Shown: positions 50,143 through 59,058 of the stretch, piece by piece
How the letters are laid out: every line of letters begins with the position of its first letter
Position numbering within the stretch: the first letter of the stretch is position 1
Source of the DNA: Gracilaria gracilis
Lineage: Eukaryota; Rhodophyta; Florideophyceae; Gracilariales; Gracilariaceae
Direction: 5' to 3'
Assembly: GCA_030374805.1 (NCBI GenBank)
Contig: JARGSG010000189.1
Location: 1,178,001-1,242,000, forward strand
DNA: 64,000 nt
Made by a program: the position numbers and the translations under genes
The notes under the pieces: generated by a model
The model's database searches: none
Told to the model about the DNA's origin: nothing
What the model saw: the letters and a program-made list of their open reading frames with translations, nothing else

Positions 50143-52344
50143 ATGTCTCGAGGTCCCCGCGAAGACTGGCGCCGCGCCTCCGGCTCGCTCAACAAGCGCT
50201 CGCGCCGCGCCGCCATCTTCGACGCCGCTGCGCGCAGCGCCGATTCCTTTTCGTCCGTCGCCGGCCGCTGGTCTCTCTCGCGTCGCCGTCGTTCACGTGC
50301 CGCCTCCGACCACAAGCGTCTGCGCAAGCGACGTTCCTTCCACGCCTCGCAGCGAAGCGCTGATGACGGAACGCCCTCTCTTCACACCAACACCCCCTTC
50401 GTCATAGCCACCACCGCCGATGAGAACCGCACCAACCAAAGCGCACACGTCTCGCCCAGGTACGCCTCGTTTGGCAGCGAGGGTGCATCCGCTACCAGCT
50501 TGCGTGACGCTGACTCGCGTTATGCACACCCTGCTCTCAGGCCTACTTTCGACGCCCTGCGTCTTCTCAGGAAGATCCCTGAAGTTATGGCCGGCTGGGT
50601 GCAAATCAAGTGTCCCACCGGCCCTGGTCGTCTCAGATGGTCGACGTGGACCATGTTTTGGGCGGAACTTAGAGGCGGCTATATGTTGCTCACGCGCGAC
50701 CACAATTCGCTAGCCGCCATGTCTGATTCTACATGCCAGAATCAGGTGGACTACATCTTTGGCGCCACTCACTGTACCATTTCACGCTTCATCTCGCGCT
50801 CGGGTGCGGTGCGTTTGCGCCTTACACGCACTTCGTCCAGACGTCGTAATGACTCTGCTACTGCCACCAGCTCGGGCATTGTCGATGTTGAAGACTTGAA
50901 CTTCCGTCCAAGCGAATCGGACCCTCGTTTGTCGGAGCGCTCGGGTAAGAGTACTGGTTCTGAAAGGCGCAGTTTTGGATCCACCATGAAGAGGATCATG
51001 AGTGGCAAACTGAAGAGCAAGCCCTCAACTTCTGAGCTGGCAATTTCAGAGGAGATTAGTGCCGAGCTCGTCATAAAGATCCAGAGCGCCCCGGAAGCCG
51101 ACAAATGGGAATGGGCGCTGAGAAACACTACTCAGGCTTACGAATCGAAGCGCCTCGGCGATTTTCAGCTCATAGATGCGCTCGGCGCTGGCGCATTTGG
51201 CCGTGTGTATCTGGTTCACGATACAGTCAAGGGCGAATATCTTGCGCTAAAAGTGCTCGAAAAGAGCTTGGTTTTCAGGGACAGACTCCATTTCGAAAGT
51301 GCTATTAACGAGCGTCTCACCCTGGAGCTTGTGCGCGGGAAGCCATTCATGGCACAACTCCGATATGCGTTCCAGACTGCGTCGTGTCTGTATCTGGTTA
51401 CCGATTTTTACGAGGGCGGCGACCTGTTTTCTTTCCTGAGATCGCATCATAGCGATGTGAGAGAGAGCCAGGCCATTCGTATTATTGCGGAGGTTATTTT
51501 GGCTCTTCAAAGTATGCACGACATGGGGATCGTGTACAGAGATCTCAAGCCAGAAAACGTGCTGCTTGATTCTCAAGGACATGTCCGCTTGGCTGACCTG
51601 GGCCTGGCTAAACTACTAAGCCGCGAGAACGACTATTTGACAAAAACTATTTGCGGTTCGCTGTCTTATGCTGCGCCGGAGATGTTGAGTGAGAAGCAGT
51701 ATGGCATTGCATTTGATATGTGGACCCTGGGTGTATTCATCTACCAGGTGCTGACCGGTGATATGCCATTTGAGACAGAAAATAGGACTAGACAGGAAAT
51801 TCTGGAAGACCAGCGGAAGGCTGAGATTCCAGTGAATGGCCTATCTGACGAAGGATATTCTTTGGTTTGTGCGCTGCTGCGCCCTAACCCGCTTCGACGT
51901 CCGACATGCGAAGACCTAAAGCAATACCCAATTTTCGCGGGGATAAACTGGGACGAGTTGATGCGCAAGGTATCTCATCCAAACTCGGTGAAGGACGTGA
52001 TGGAAAAGATTTCTTTGGAGGCCAGGAGCCGGGAGAAAGAGGGGCCAACCACAGAGACTGTTGGGGATGAAAGTGGGATGTACTTGTTGCGCAACTTCGA
52101 TCCAGAGGAATGGTCGAATATGAGCTTCAGTGATGTATCCGATGGGTGTTCTACGGCAAGCTTTTTCAAGCCCAATTTCCACATTGTGGACGACTTGCCG
52201 AATATGACTAGATGGATTCCAGGTTGGAGTCTTACTACTGACAACGTGGTTATGATGTCGAAACCACAACTATCTGTGCGGCCCTTAGGTAGGAAACCGA
52301 CGACTCGGAGTACACGACGTTTATCGGAGAAGGCGTATCGTTAG
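50143..52344 (+). CDS. AGC-type Ser/Thr kinase with N-terminal PH-like domain
   Basis: A 733-residue protein. Residues 1 to about 145 are basic, Ser/Arg-rich and disordered. A PH-like domain spans about 148-328 (start GWVQIKCPTGPGRLRWSTWT, end DKWEWALRNTTQAY) with a long Ser-rich insert. The kinase domain (about 338-600) has GAGAFGRVY, ALKVLEK, YRDLKPENVLL (about 464-474), ADLGLAKL (DLG in place of DFG), CGSLSYAAPEM, FDMWTLGVFIYQVLTGDMPF. AGC-like C-tail follows, with INWDELMRK. The PH plus AGC layout recalls AKT/PKB and the gate to phosphoinositide signalling, but a hydrophobic FxxF[S/T]Y motif is not evident, so I avoid naming it AKT. DLG is known in some active kinases. The 5' leader is C/T-rich. 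Single exon. Confidence 0.88.
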   Translation: MSRGPREDWRRASGSLNKRSRRAAIFDAAARSADSFSSVAGRWSLSRRRRSRAASDHKRLRKRRSFHASQRSADDGTPSLHTNTPFVIATTADENRTNQSAHVSPRYASFGSEGASATSLRDADSRYAHPALRPTFDALRLLRKIPEVMAGWVQIKCPTGPGRLRWSTWTMFWAELRGGYMLLTRDHNSLAAMSDSTCQNQVDYIFGATHCTISRFISRSGAVRLRLTRTSSRRRNDSATATSSGIVDVEDLNFRPSESDPRLSERSGKSTGSERRSFGSTMKRIMSGKLKSKPSTSELAISEEISAELVIKIQSAPEADKWEWALRNTTQAYESKRLGDFQLIDALGAGAFGRVYLVHDTVKGEYLALKVLEKSLVFRDRLHFESAINERLTLELVRGKPFMAQLRYAFQTASCLYLVTDFYEGGDLFSFLRSHHSDVRESQAIRIIAEVILALQSMHDMGIVYRDLKPENVLLDSQGHVRLADLGLAKLLSRENDYLTKTICGSLSYAAPEMLSEKQYGIAFDMWTLGVFIYQVLTGDMPFETENRTRQEILEDQRKAEIPVNGLSDEGYSLVCALLRPNPLRRPTCEDLKQYPIFAGINWDELMRKVSHPNSVKDVMEKISLEARSREKEGPTTETVGDESGMYLLRNFDPEEWSNMSFSDVSDGCSTASFFKPNFHIVDDLPNMTRWIPGWSLTTDNVVMMSKPQLSVRPLGRKPTTRSTRRLSEKAYR

Positions 52345-52423
52345 CGTTTTTGGACCAAGCGCAGCAACGTGACGGCTTGATATTGGAATCGCAGTGACGC
52401 TTCGACCTTTCGATGAACAAATG

Positions 52424-52430
52424 TATATAA
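52424..52430 (+). promoter_or_regulatory. TATA box
   Basis: TATATAA, 98 bp before the ATG at 52528 and 80 bp after the kinase stop. Suggests a separate transcription unit here. Confidence 0.55.
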
Positions 52431-52480
52431 GTTGAAAAACAGAGAAAATGAAAGAAAGAGAGAAATTACCGAACGCTACA

Positions 52481-52495
52481 GGTACCGTTGGTACC
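52481..52495. repeat. GGTACCGTTGGTACC motif
   Basis: Perfect copy, located between the TATA box and the ATG of the following small gene, thus within the predicted 5' UTR. Confidence 0.9.
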
Positions 52496-52527
52496 GTGTA
52501 GCTTTAGCAGTGCACGCCTTGCCGAGC

Positions 52528-52790
52528 ATGGATTACATAGCGACGAACACGAGAAGAATAGCGCGGACAGCATTCCGCGCAAGGACTACGTCCCAAGCGA
52601 GAGCAGCCAGAGGCTTTACAACGGGTGGCAGTCATGGACAGTCTAGTTCTTGCATTCTGACGAAATGCTGTTCAGTTTTGGGATATGCAACGACCATGGA
52701 AACATAGTTTTCGACAATGTTCTAATTGGGGGAATTGGGCAGGGGATGTTGTTTGTTGTCATATTGACGAGCTTTCGTTACGTTTTGTAG
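52528..52790 (+). pseudogene. Small mitochondrial-type membrane protein, apparent frameshift
   Basis: The frame from 52528 encodes a typical mitochondrial presequence: RRIARTAFRARTTSQARAAR then GFTTGGSHG, with Arg, Ser, Thr and Ala and no acidic residues after the start region. It then degrades into SSSCILTKCCSV and stops at 52707. In another frame, open from 52647, the sequence becomes protein-like: HSDEMLFSFGICNDHGNIVF then DNVLIGGIGQGMLFVVILTS and FRYVL-stop at 52790, with a membrane span at its end. I infer one small inner-membrane protein interrupted by a one- or two-base indel between about 52632 and 52655. No intron of plausible size fits. A sequencing error, a polymorphism, recoding or a true pseudogene are all open. 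Family not recognised. Confidence 0.45.
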
Positions 52791-55649
52791 ATAACTGAGT
52801 CTAAACTCTCCTAGTGAACAAGTTTCAGCACAAATGCTTCGCTACCTCCACCATTCAAGAATCTAGTGTCCCACGAGCGGTCTTGCGAATCACAAGTTGC
52901 TGAGCCTCGATCTTGTTCGTTTCCTTTTCTGCGGCGGTATGGCGTAGTTGACGACATCATGTCTCGCGGGAAGAACGTGTGGACAGGTTCCTGTTGTTTG
53001 CCAGGGGTCAACTTCAATTGCGTTGCCCAAAAAAAGTCTGGACGAGGTTATTAAGGACGACCGTTGTGTATGACATTTCGTTCAAAGTGATCACTCCGTG
53101 TTAATTGTTACCACTCATCATTTCGAATCCCGTCGCTGGGTGTTAGTGGCCAACGATTACAGGCGGGGAGGTGAGTGTTGGAGGGCTTGCCCACGACAGC
53201 ATAGGAGATGTGTGCACTCTTCTTGTGCACATATCTACGCAGCGATGTAGCAGTCCCTTATTTGAATTCATCCTTCATCGTTGCGCTCTTCAAACAAGTG
53301 TGGTGCGAAAGTGAGTGTGGTTAACAACGCTATCTAACCTTACCCCACGTAAGCGGTAAGATATGTCCGAAGTTATCGATGTTGCTATCTTGCTCGAAAC
53401 ACATATAAAACATGTCACGCACACTCCCGGGTGACAGTTGCAGGTCGGGTTGGAAGAATGTGGGGCAACGGTAAAAGATGACTCCACAGCTTTTAAATCT
53501 ATTGTTAACCTTACCTTTGCACCAACGTGCTTCCCTTCTGCTTCGCTCAGTGGTGGAAGATATAAAATAGGTTTTGAAGCCTCGTAACATAAATAGCGTG
53601 CAAGCATTCGAATCCACTTAATTTTGTATCCAGAAACCAAAGTCGCTCTACAGCGTAGGCCACAGGAGCCATCCGCACCCTTTTCTCGGCATGGAACTGC
53701 TGTGTCTCTCAAGACCTGATACAGTACCTTAATCGTATGTAATGCGAAGCACTTGAGACATGATGTTTCACAGCGAGTTAGCCAAACTACATTCTCCCGC
53801 GACCGGTGAATGCTCAAGTGGGGGTGGAACGACTGTAACTTAGCAATATTGACGTGGGCTCAAAATGTCTTGAGACAGATTCGAGAAATCGCTTGCTAGG
53901 AAATAATAATGCGAGACCATTATAGAAGCGTTCTATCCTATCTAAACCAAAACTCCATTACACATTATGCTCCTCATCTTGGCAAAGGTCTTCCTCTGGT
54001 CCTGACGACCGGTTCCAAATGAAGAAAATCTTGGAAACGAAATCATTTCGAACAAATATATTTCGTCTTGCTTTCCCGCGCTTTGGGATGCAACAAAATT
54101 AGTCGACGAATCCAGGTCCACGACGAATTCTTGTACTCCACCAGTGTCCTTCGCATGTCTTTTTATTCTCGTTTGTATGAAATGGCTCGAGACGTTTCGC
54201 GTCCGTGACACCTTTGGAACACTTGGCTGCCAAAAGGCGCGTATCAAGTACTTTAAAACCATTTAGTATTCGAAAATCATCTTACAAGTGGTCGTATCGT
54301 TGGTAGCCAACCCTATTACCACTTCTGGGTTCCCCCTCTCGACAAGTCTTCGGCGTTGAGATCGCCTTGTATTTGAGTTCCCAATCCTTCCAACGAATAA
54401 CATACTGGAATCATACGCTCCTAATGCGACTGTCGTTTAGTTTGTAAGAGATGCTGCTTCTCAACGGGCATCAGTTGTAGATATGGAGGTGGTCCGCGCA
54501 CGCTAGTCAGCGATGATCATGGAATCAAGCAGAGATCTACATGTAGAAACAAAAGTAGAAGGTTTTTGAGGAAACCTTCCTCGTTATTATGTTTGTTAAA
54601 AGGTTTAGGTACAGACGTGATTCACAATGGGGGTGCATGATGGGGGTGAAGCATTGTACACTGGTTGTAGCGTCATGGCCTGATGAATTATAAGCCAACA
54701 TATGAAAGAAGCATTACATCTGGCGTTTTAACATTTGTATCACGAGTCTCATCACGAACATCGAGGAAACTGCAGTTGTAGCAGTCGGTCAGTCTCAGGA
54801 TGCAGCAAATATCATGGAACACTACTTTCGTACAACATCACTTGCGTGGACCAAGTGTTATCCTTCAAAAAGGAGTTTCTGGTTGACGCTTCTCAAAACT
54901 ATTCTTGATTGTTTTAGACGTACCCCACAGGTACCAAGGATGCAAAAATTACTCCGCTACCAACGTTAGATACACACTTCACAAGCCGTGAAACTAAATC
55001 TCGTCGTTCGAGTAATTTGTCACGTGTTCAAACATTTCGAATAATCAAAGCAGTCCCCTTGAGATCACAAGAGCTTTGTAGGCCCATGGCCTCTCTATTG
55101 AAATGTGCTACGTCTGTATCTAGTGAGCCGGAATATCCATGCAATCTACCAATTTAGGGAGTTCTGTCCGTGCAAGACTGGCGTTTTTGTTGCATTCCAC
55201 CCTTACAACAGATTATTAGAGCTACTGCGGACATTTAGTGTACGAGACTGATGCTAGACAGATAATTGTGTGCCAAACTGTGTGGGCTACGTGTTGCCAC
55301 CCACAGGGTGTGAAGGTTGGCGCATATTGTGCCATGGAGTAAGCGCAACACGACAACAGATTAGTGGCTACGTTTTCAAGGAAGGGTTTTGGAATGTTGG
55401 GGATCCTTAGCAGAAACTAAGCAGTGTTGCACAAGATATTAAGCATGCGAGTCTCGTAAATGAGGGTTGGATGAGAGGAATGTTGCTATCGTCAGTTGGG
55501 CGGCACAACGTCGTACGTACAGAGCCCTTGTCGTGGTGTACCTCTCTGCCGATAAGATCTGGAGAATGTGAACCAAGAGGCAAAAGTGGAAAGGACCAGT
55601 GGATGAACAGGTGAAAATAATCGTTAGCGAAAGGTCCACGCAGACGAGA
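52791..55649. other. Long intergenic stretch, no convincing gene
   Basis: Minus-strand frames at 53290-53817 and 53942-54262 have ordinary composition but no domain or promoter I can point to. CAGGTACCAAGG at about 54929 and CTACCAACGTTAG at about 54958 are weak relatives of the GGTACC motif. Confidence 0.4.
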
Positions 55650-55860
55650 ACCTTCTTCTTAAGTGTGGTTTAAGTAAACCTTTACTACTCATTTCGAAGC
55701 AGTAAGAAGACTACACTACTCACAATTAGTCTACTCTCTCTTAAAGAAGGGCAAAAACTTTGATGGTCATTCTTTTATCATTTCTATCTTCGTCTTATCT
55801 TTTCTTTCTTGTGTGGCAGGCAGCTCGTTTCTTCGAGAAGAGTTGGTCAGCGGATACACA
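55650..55860 (-). mobile_element. LINE 3'-end fragment
   Basis: On the minus strand, RNELPATQERKDKTKIEMIK, E-stop-P (TGA where other copies have Trp), SKFLPFFKRE-stop. The 3' UTR ends in CCACACTTAAGAAGAAGG. Same family as 15.1 and 36.4 kb; decayed. Confidence 0.7.
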
Positions 55861-55916
55861 TTGAGACCTAATGCTTCCTTCGTGTAACTGCAGTAGCCCT
55901 GTGAAGGTAACGTGAC

Positions 55917-56110
55917 TACAAATTCGTAGTTAACGGCAAAGTTTGCACTGCATTGCAGCCGGATCCAATCACTTCTCGCTTTTCACGAAGGCCAAAAACT
56001 TTGTGGCAAAGATGTTGTCTTCTCTCTTCTTGTATTGGATGTTCTCCGTACCGCGACAGGGAACAACGTAATACTGTACGACATGTCCGAAAATGATGTC
56101 CTACCACTTT
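55917..56110 (-). mobile_element. LINE 3'-end fragment
   Basis: Minus strand encodes LATKFLAFVKSEK-stop at about 55966, a shorter and more divergent version of the LAFFKRENYL tail, preceded by Lys/Arg/Glu-rich sequence. No clear 3' GAA tail is seen. Confidence 0.5.
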
Positions 56111-56456
56111 CTTGATCCCACGCGACACATCACTGTCTTCTCAAGCTTCTGGCATTCGAATCACGTGGAATGAGAACCACTTCACAACGGGTCACTGATA
56201 AATTCGGAGTAAGGAACCGAATATCATAGGCCATGGGACAGAAGAGCAGACTTTACCCATTTGCGTATTTAATATATTAAGGTGTTCTTTCATTTCTAAA
56301 TCGTTTTAGACATCCCATTATCGAGAATCAGTTGGGGCTTTTTCGCATTACCAAAGGAACTTCGAGCTTTCATAACAACCGACTTAACAAAAATGATTGC
56401 CACCATCAAGATATCACCAATCTTAGAAGTTAGGAGGTGAGTTCACGTGCGGTAAT
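56111..56456. other. Intergenic, no gene seen
   Basis: AT-rich 3' flank of the next minus-strand gene. Confidence 0.4.
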
Positions 56457-58442
56457 TCACTCCATACAGGACTGATATGCAACGGAATCATCTGAACCAG
56501 AGTTCGATCTCTTCTGGCCCCTCCCTAACTTGTTCGAATTTGCTGAGTTTGAATTCATGCGATCCCCGTATTCCTGACTCGCTGTGAATGTTTTCCTGAT
56601 CAAACTGGCGGACCGGTTCACGGGATACCACTTGTTTTGTCCAAAATAATCCGTACCCTGTTGTGTACGAGGTACTTGCTTGTACTCCAAAGGTTCTATT
56701 GCTTCAGTTGACATTTCTCCGTTGAGTTCTGAGTTGACGTCACCGTTTGATACAGATGCGTAAAACGAGGACCTGCTTCCGTACCCACTTTCAGTGTAGC
56801 TCCGAGAGCCGTATGGCAGAACGTCAGAAAACATGTTGCGCATGGCATTGCCAGTCTCAGATACCCAAGCCTTTAGAATTGCCATTGTCTTATAGCAGTA
56901 CACATCATAAGAGGTCTTAAAGTTCATTGCCCGTTTCTTCTCGATGAAAATGAGAGAGAATGTGATGATATACAACACGTGGCTGAGAATAGTGACCATA
57001 ACCGGCTTGCTGAGCATTACCGGTCGGAATACATACTGATAGTAACGACAGCCAACGGTGAAAAGCAATATCACTTGTACCACCTCTGTCCGAGAGGGTC
57101 GAAGACATGATATCAAAATCTGGGCGACAAGCGAAACGAAGTATATCAAAGCGTTGGTGAACAGAAGTGTGATGAGAATAGTTTCGTTGATTTCCTGACA
57201 AACTCCAAGAATTTCTCGACTGAAGAAAACTGACATGACAAAACAGAGAGCACATTCTGCAGCGAAGAGACCGGATCCACATAAAACAATATCATAAACA
57301 GAAAGACGGTGAATCATTCCGTTGCCAAGACGAAGAAGCAATATAAACGGGATGAATGGAACCATCATAGTTATATCCCATACAATCTTGTGCAGAATGG
57401 TTTCATCCGAACCTGGAACGATTTGTTCCATCTCTGTAGAAAGTTGGTCATCAAATAGCAGAGCTCTCTGGAATCCATGAGAAACTGGACCCAGTATTTG
57501 AGCAGATTTAGAAAGAACACCAATTGCTGTGTCCGGGAAATAGTCGCTACCACGTGCTTCAAGCCAGTGAGCAAATCCAGAATGCTTTAGCTTCGTTTCG
57601 AGGTCCTTATGCCTCGCAATCATAGATTCATAAGCTTCTTTCACTCTTTCTAGTTGTTCTGATAAGGCCTTTGTTTGACTTTGAACACGCTTCATTCCAG
57701 CATTGGGAGAGTTCGAATGACGTCGAAAATCAGACAATTCCTTCTTCGTCTGTAGCTTTTGCTTGATCTCATCCTCTCGTTCACGAGATGCGTCTTCTAT
57801 TTCGTCATTCAAGGTCTTCAGAAGCTCTCTTTCTGTTGTCATATCGCTTTCAAGATGCGCTACATCTGCCAACCGTTTTCTCAAACGGTTTCTCAACCAC
57901 TTTACCAGCTTGTTCGACGCAGACTTAAGCTTTCTTTCTTCTAAATCAAGAGACTGCTCGTGGCTATGATTCCCATTTAAGTGAAGCCCATCCTCGGTGT
58001 GGCCCTTTGCTTCGTTTTCGGGAAGTTGGTTACTACCATGAGAGAACTCGTGAATCGTATCAGCATCTTCGTGGCGGCTACCTGGGTCTCCGGACACATC
58101 GCTCATAACTGCAGGAGTTTTTACCGTCGAAGTACTATTCTCCATCTTATTCACTTTCACTCTCGCCAATGACTCTCGGTTGATCACCTTATTTCCCGGT
58201 TGCAAAAGCCCCGTCACGACAGCATGCTGTGGAAAATGTGTTTGACCTGAACTGCTAACATCTTGTCCTTCATCGCGTCTTTCAAGATGACCGTTGTTAA
58301 AGGATGCCACATTGCCGGTATTGGGGGTTAGATCCGCAAATCGCCCCCTTCTCCCTGATGCTTTTGACGCGGCTTGGGCAGAAGTGCTGGGGAGGACAAG
58401 AAGCGCAGCGAATAGAGTTATGATTACCAGTCTTACATTCAT
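56457..58442 (-). CDS. Signal peptide, coiled-coil, multi-span membrane protein (paralogue 1)
   Basis: 661 residues, single exon. Residues 1-24 are a signal peptide (LVIITLFAALLVLPSTSAQA). A low-complexity lumenal or external part follows to ~160, then a Lys/Glu-rich coiled coil (~165-290). Next is SGFAHWLEARGSDYFPDTAI, and an amphipathic stretch leading to about five membrane spans (~350-510; for example MMVPFIPFILLLRLG, ETILITLLFTNALIYFVSLV). A Ser-rich tail (~530-661) with Tyr/Gly/Ser patches ends the protein. The same plan and the HWLE/SWLE junction occur in the upstream gene at 59059-60507, so these look like diverged tandem duplicates. Targeting would put the coil in the ER/endomembrane lumen. 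I know no named family; a tether or organelle-shape protein is only a guess. Confidence 0.75.
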   Translation of the reverse strand: MNVRLVIITLFAALLVLPSTSAQAASKASGRRGRFADLTPNTGNVASFNNGHLERRDEGQDVSSSGQTHFPQHAVVTGLLQPGNKVINRESLARVKVNKMENSTSTVKTPAVMSDVSGDPGSRHEDADTIHEFSHGSNQLPENEAKGHTEDGLHLNGNHSHEQSLDLEERKLKSASNKLVKWLRNRLRKRLADVAHLESDMTTERELLKTLNDEIEDASREREDEIKQKLQTKKELSDFRRHSNSPNAGMKRVQSQTKALSEQLERVKEAYESMIARHKDLETKLKHSGFAHWLEARGSDYFPDTAIGVLSKSAQILGPVSHGFQRALLFDDQLSTEMEQIVPGSDETILHKIVWDITMMVPFIPFILLLRLGNGMIHRLSVYDIVLCGSGLFAAECALCFVMSVFFSREILGVCQEINETILITLLFTNALIYFVSLVAQILISCLRPSRTEVVQVILLFTVGCRYYQYVFRPVMLSKPVMVTILSHVLYIITFSLIFIEKKRAMNFKTSYDVYCYKTMAILKAWVSETGNAMRNMFSDVLPYGSRSYTESGYGSRSSFYASVSNGDVNSELNGEMSTEAIEPLEYKQVPRTQQGTDYFGQNKWYPVNRSASLIRKTFTASQEYGDRMNSNSANSNKLGRGQKRSNSGSDDSVAYQSCME

Positions 58443-59058
58443 CTTGAAAGACTATTTAAGCTCCTTTCGGTCGCATGGCCGAAGACTAACGTGTGAATTG
58501 ATCGTTCGGCAGTGACGAAAAGTAGATCTGATACCAATGGGGGATAATATGCGTTGCGAAAGAGATTCTCTGAAGGGGACTGGTCAGAACCTCGATCGTA
58601 TGAGGAAAGACAATCATTTTTGCCGTTTTCGCGGAACCATAAGCACTCGGTCGAATTGAAGAAGAGGGCGTCTTAGATGCAGCACTTCGAATTGAAACCC
58701 GTTGTATCTTTAGAAGCTAATCTGACAGGTACAAGTAATTCTTAGAAATATCTAGCATGTGCGTACCTTCGTAGTTTTTTTAAGCACGAGACCGCGAGAC
58801 AGTATCTCTTCCATAAGTATCCAAGGACGTGGTTCGAGCATGTCTCTTGTGCGCAACAAAATATGCGATCGATGAAGCCAGGCCATGAGGATGCAATGCT
58901 GGCTCTGAAACACATATGAATTTGAGGCACAAATTGAGAGCATCAAAAGGTTACATGTCTCGCTCGCACAAGGATGGGAAAGTTATCTCAGCATGGCAAC
59001 CAAGTTTTGCATAGACGGTTAGTAGTTCAAGTTCTAGGAAAGCGTCTCGAAGAAACTC
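58443..59058. other. Spacer between the tandem paralogues
   Basis: 617 bp with no gene. TACCTTCGTA occurs at 58764-58773, followed by a T7 run. Confidence 0.45.

Noticed and set aside
49524..50407. Pro/Ser/Arg-rich 282-residue frame upstream of the kinase
   Set aside because: It is built on the poly-C tract and C/T leader and overlaps the kinase start in another frame.
52621..52650. A 22-bp intron to join the two frames of the small mitochondrial gene
   Set aside because: Too short compared with the 70-77 bp introns here, and the joined phase leads to a stop.
53290..54262. Minus-strand frames of 175 and 106 residues
   Set aside because: Ordinary composition but no recognisable motif, no TATA or leader, and a repeat-rich setting; not enough to call genes.
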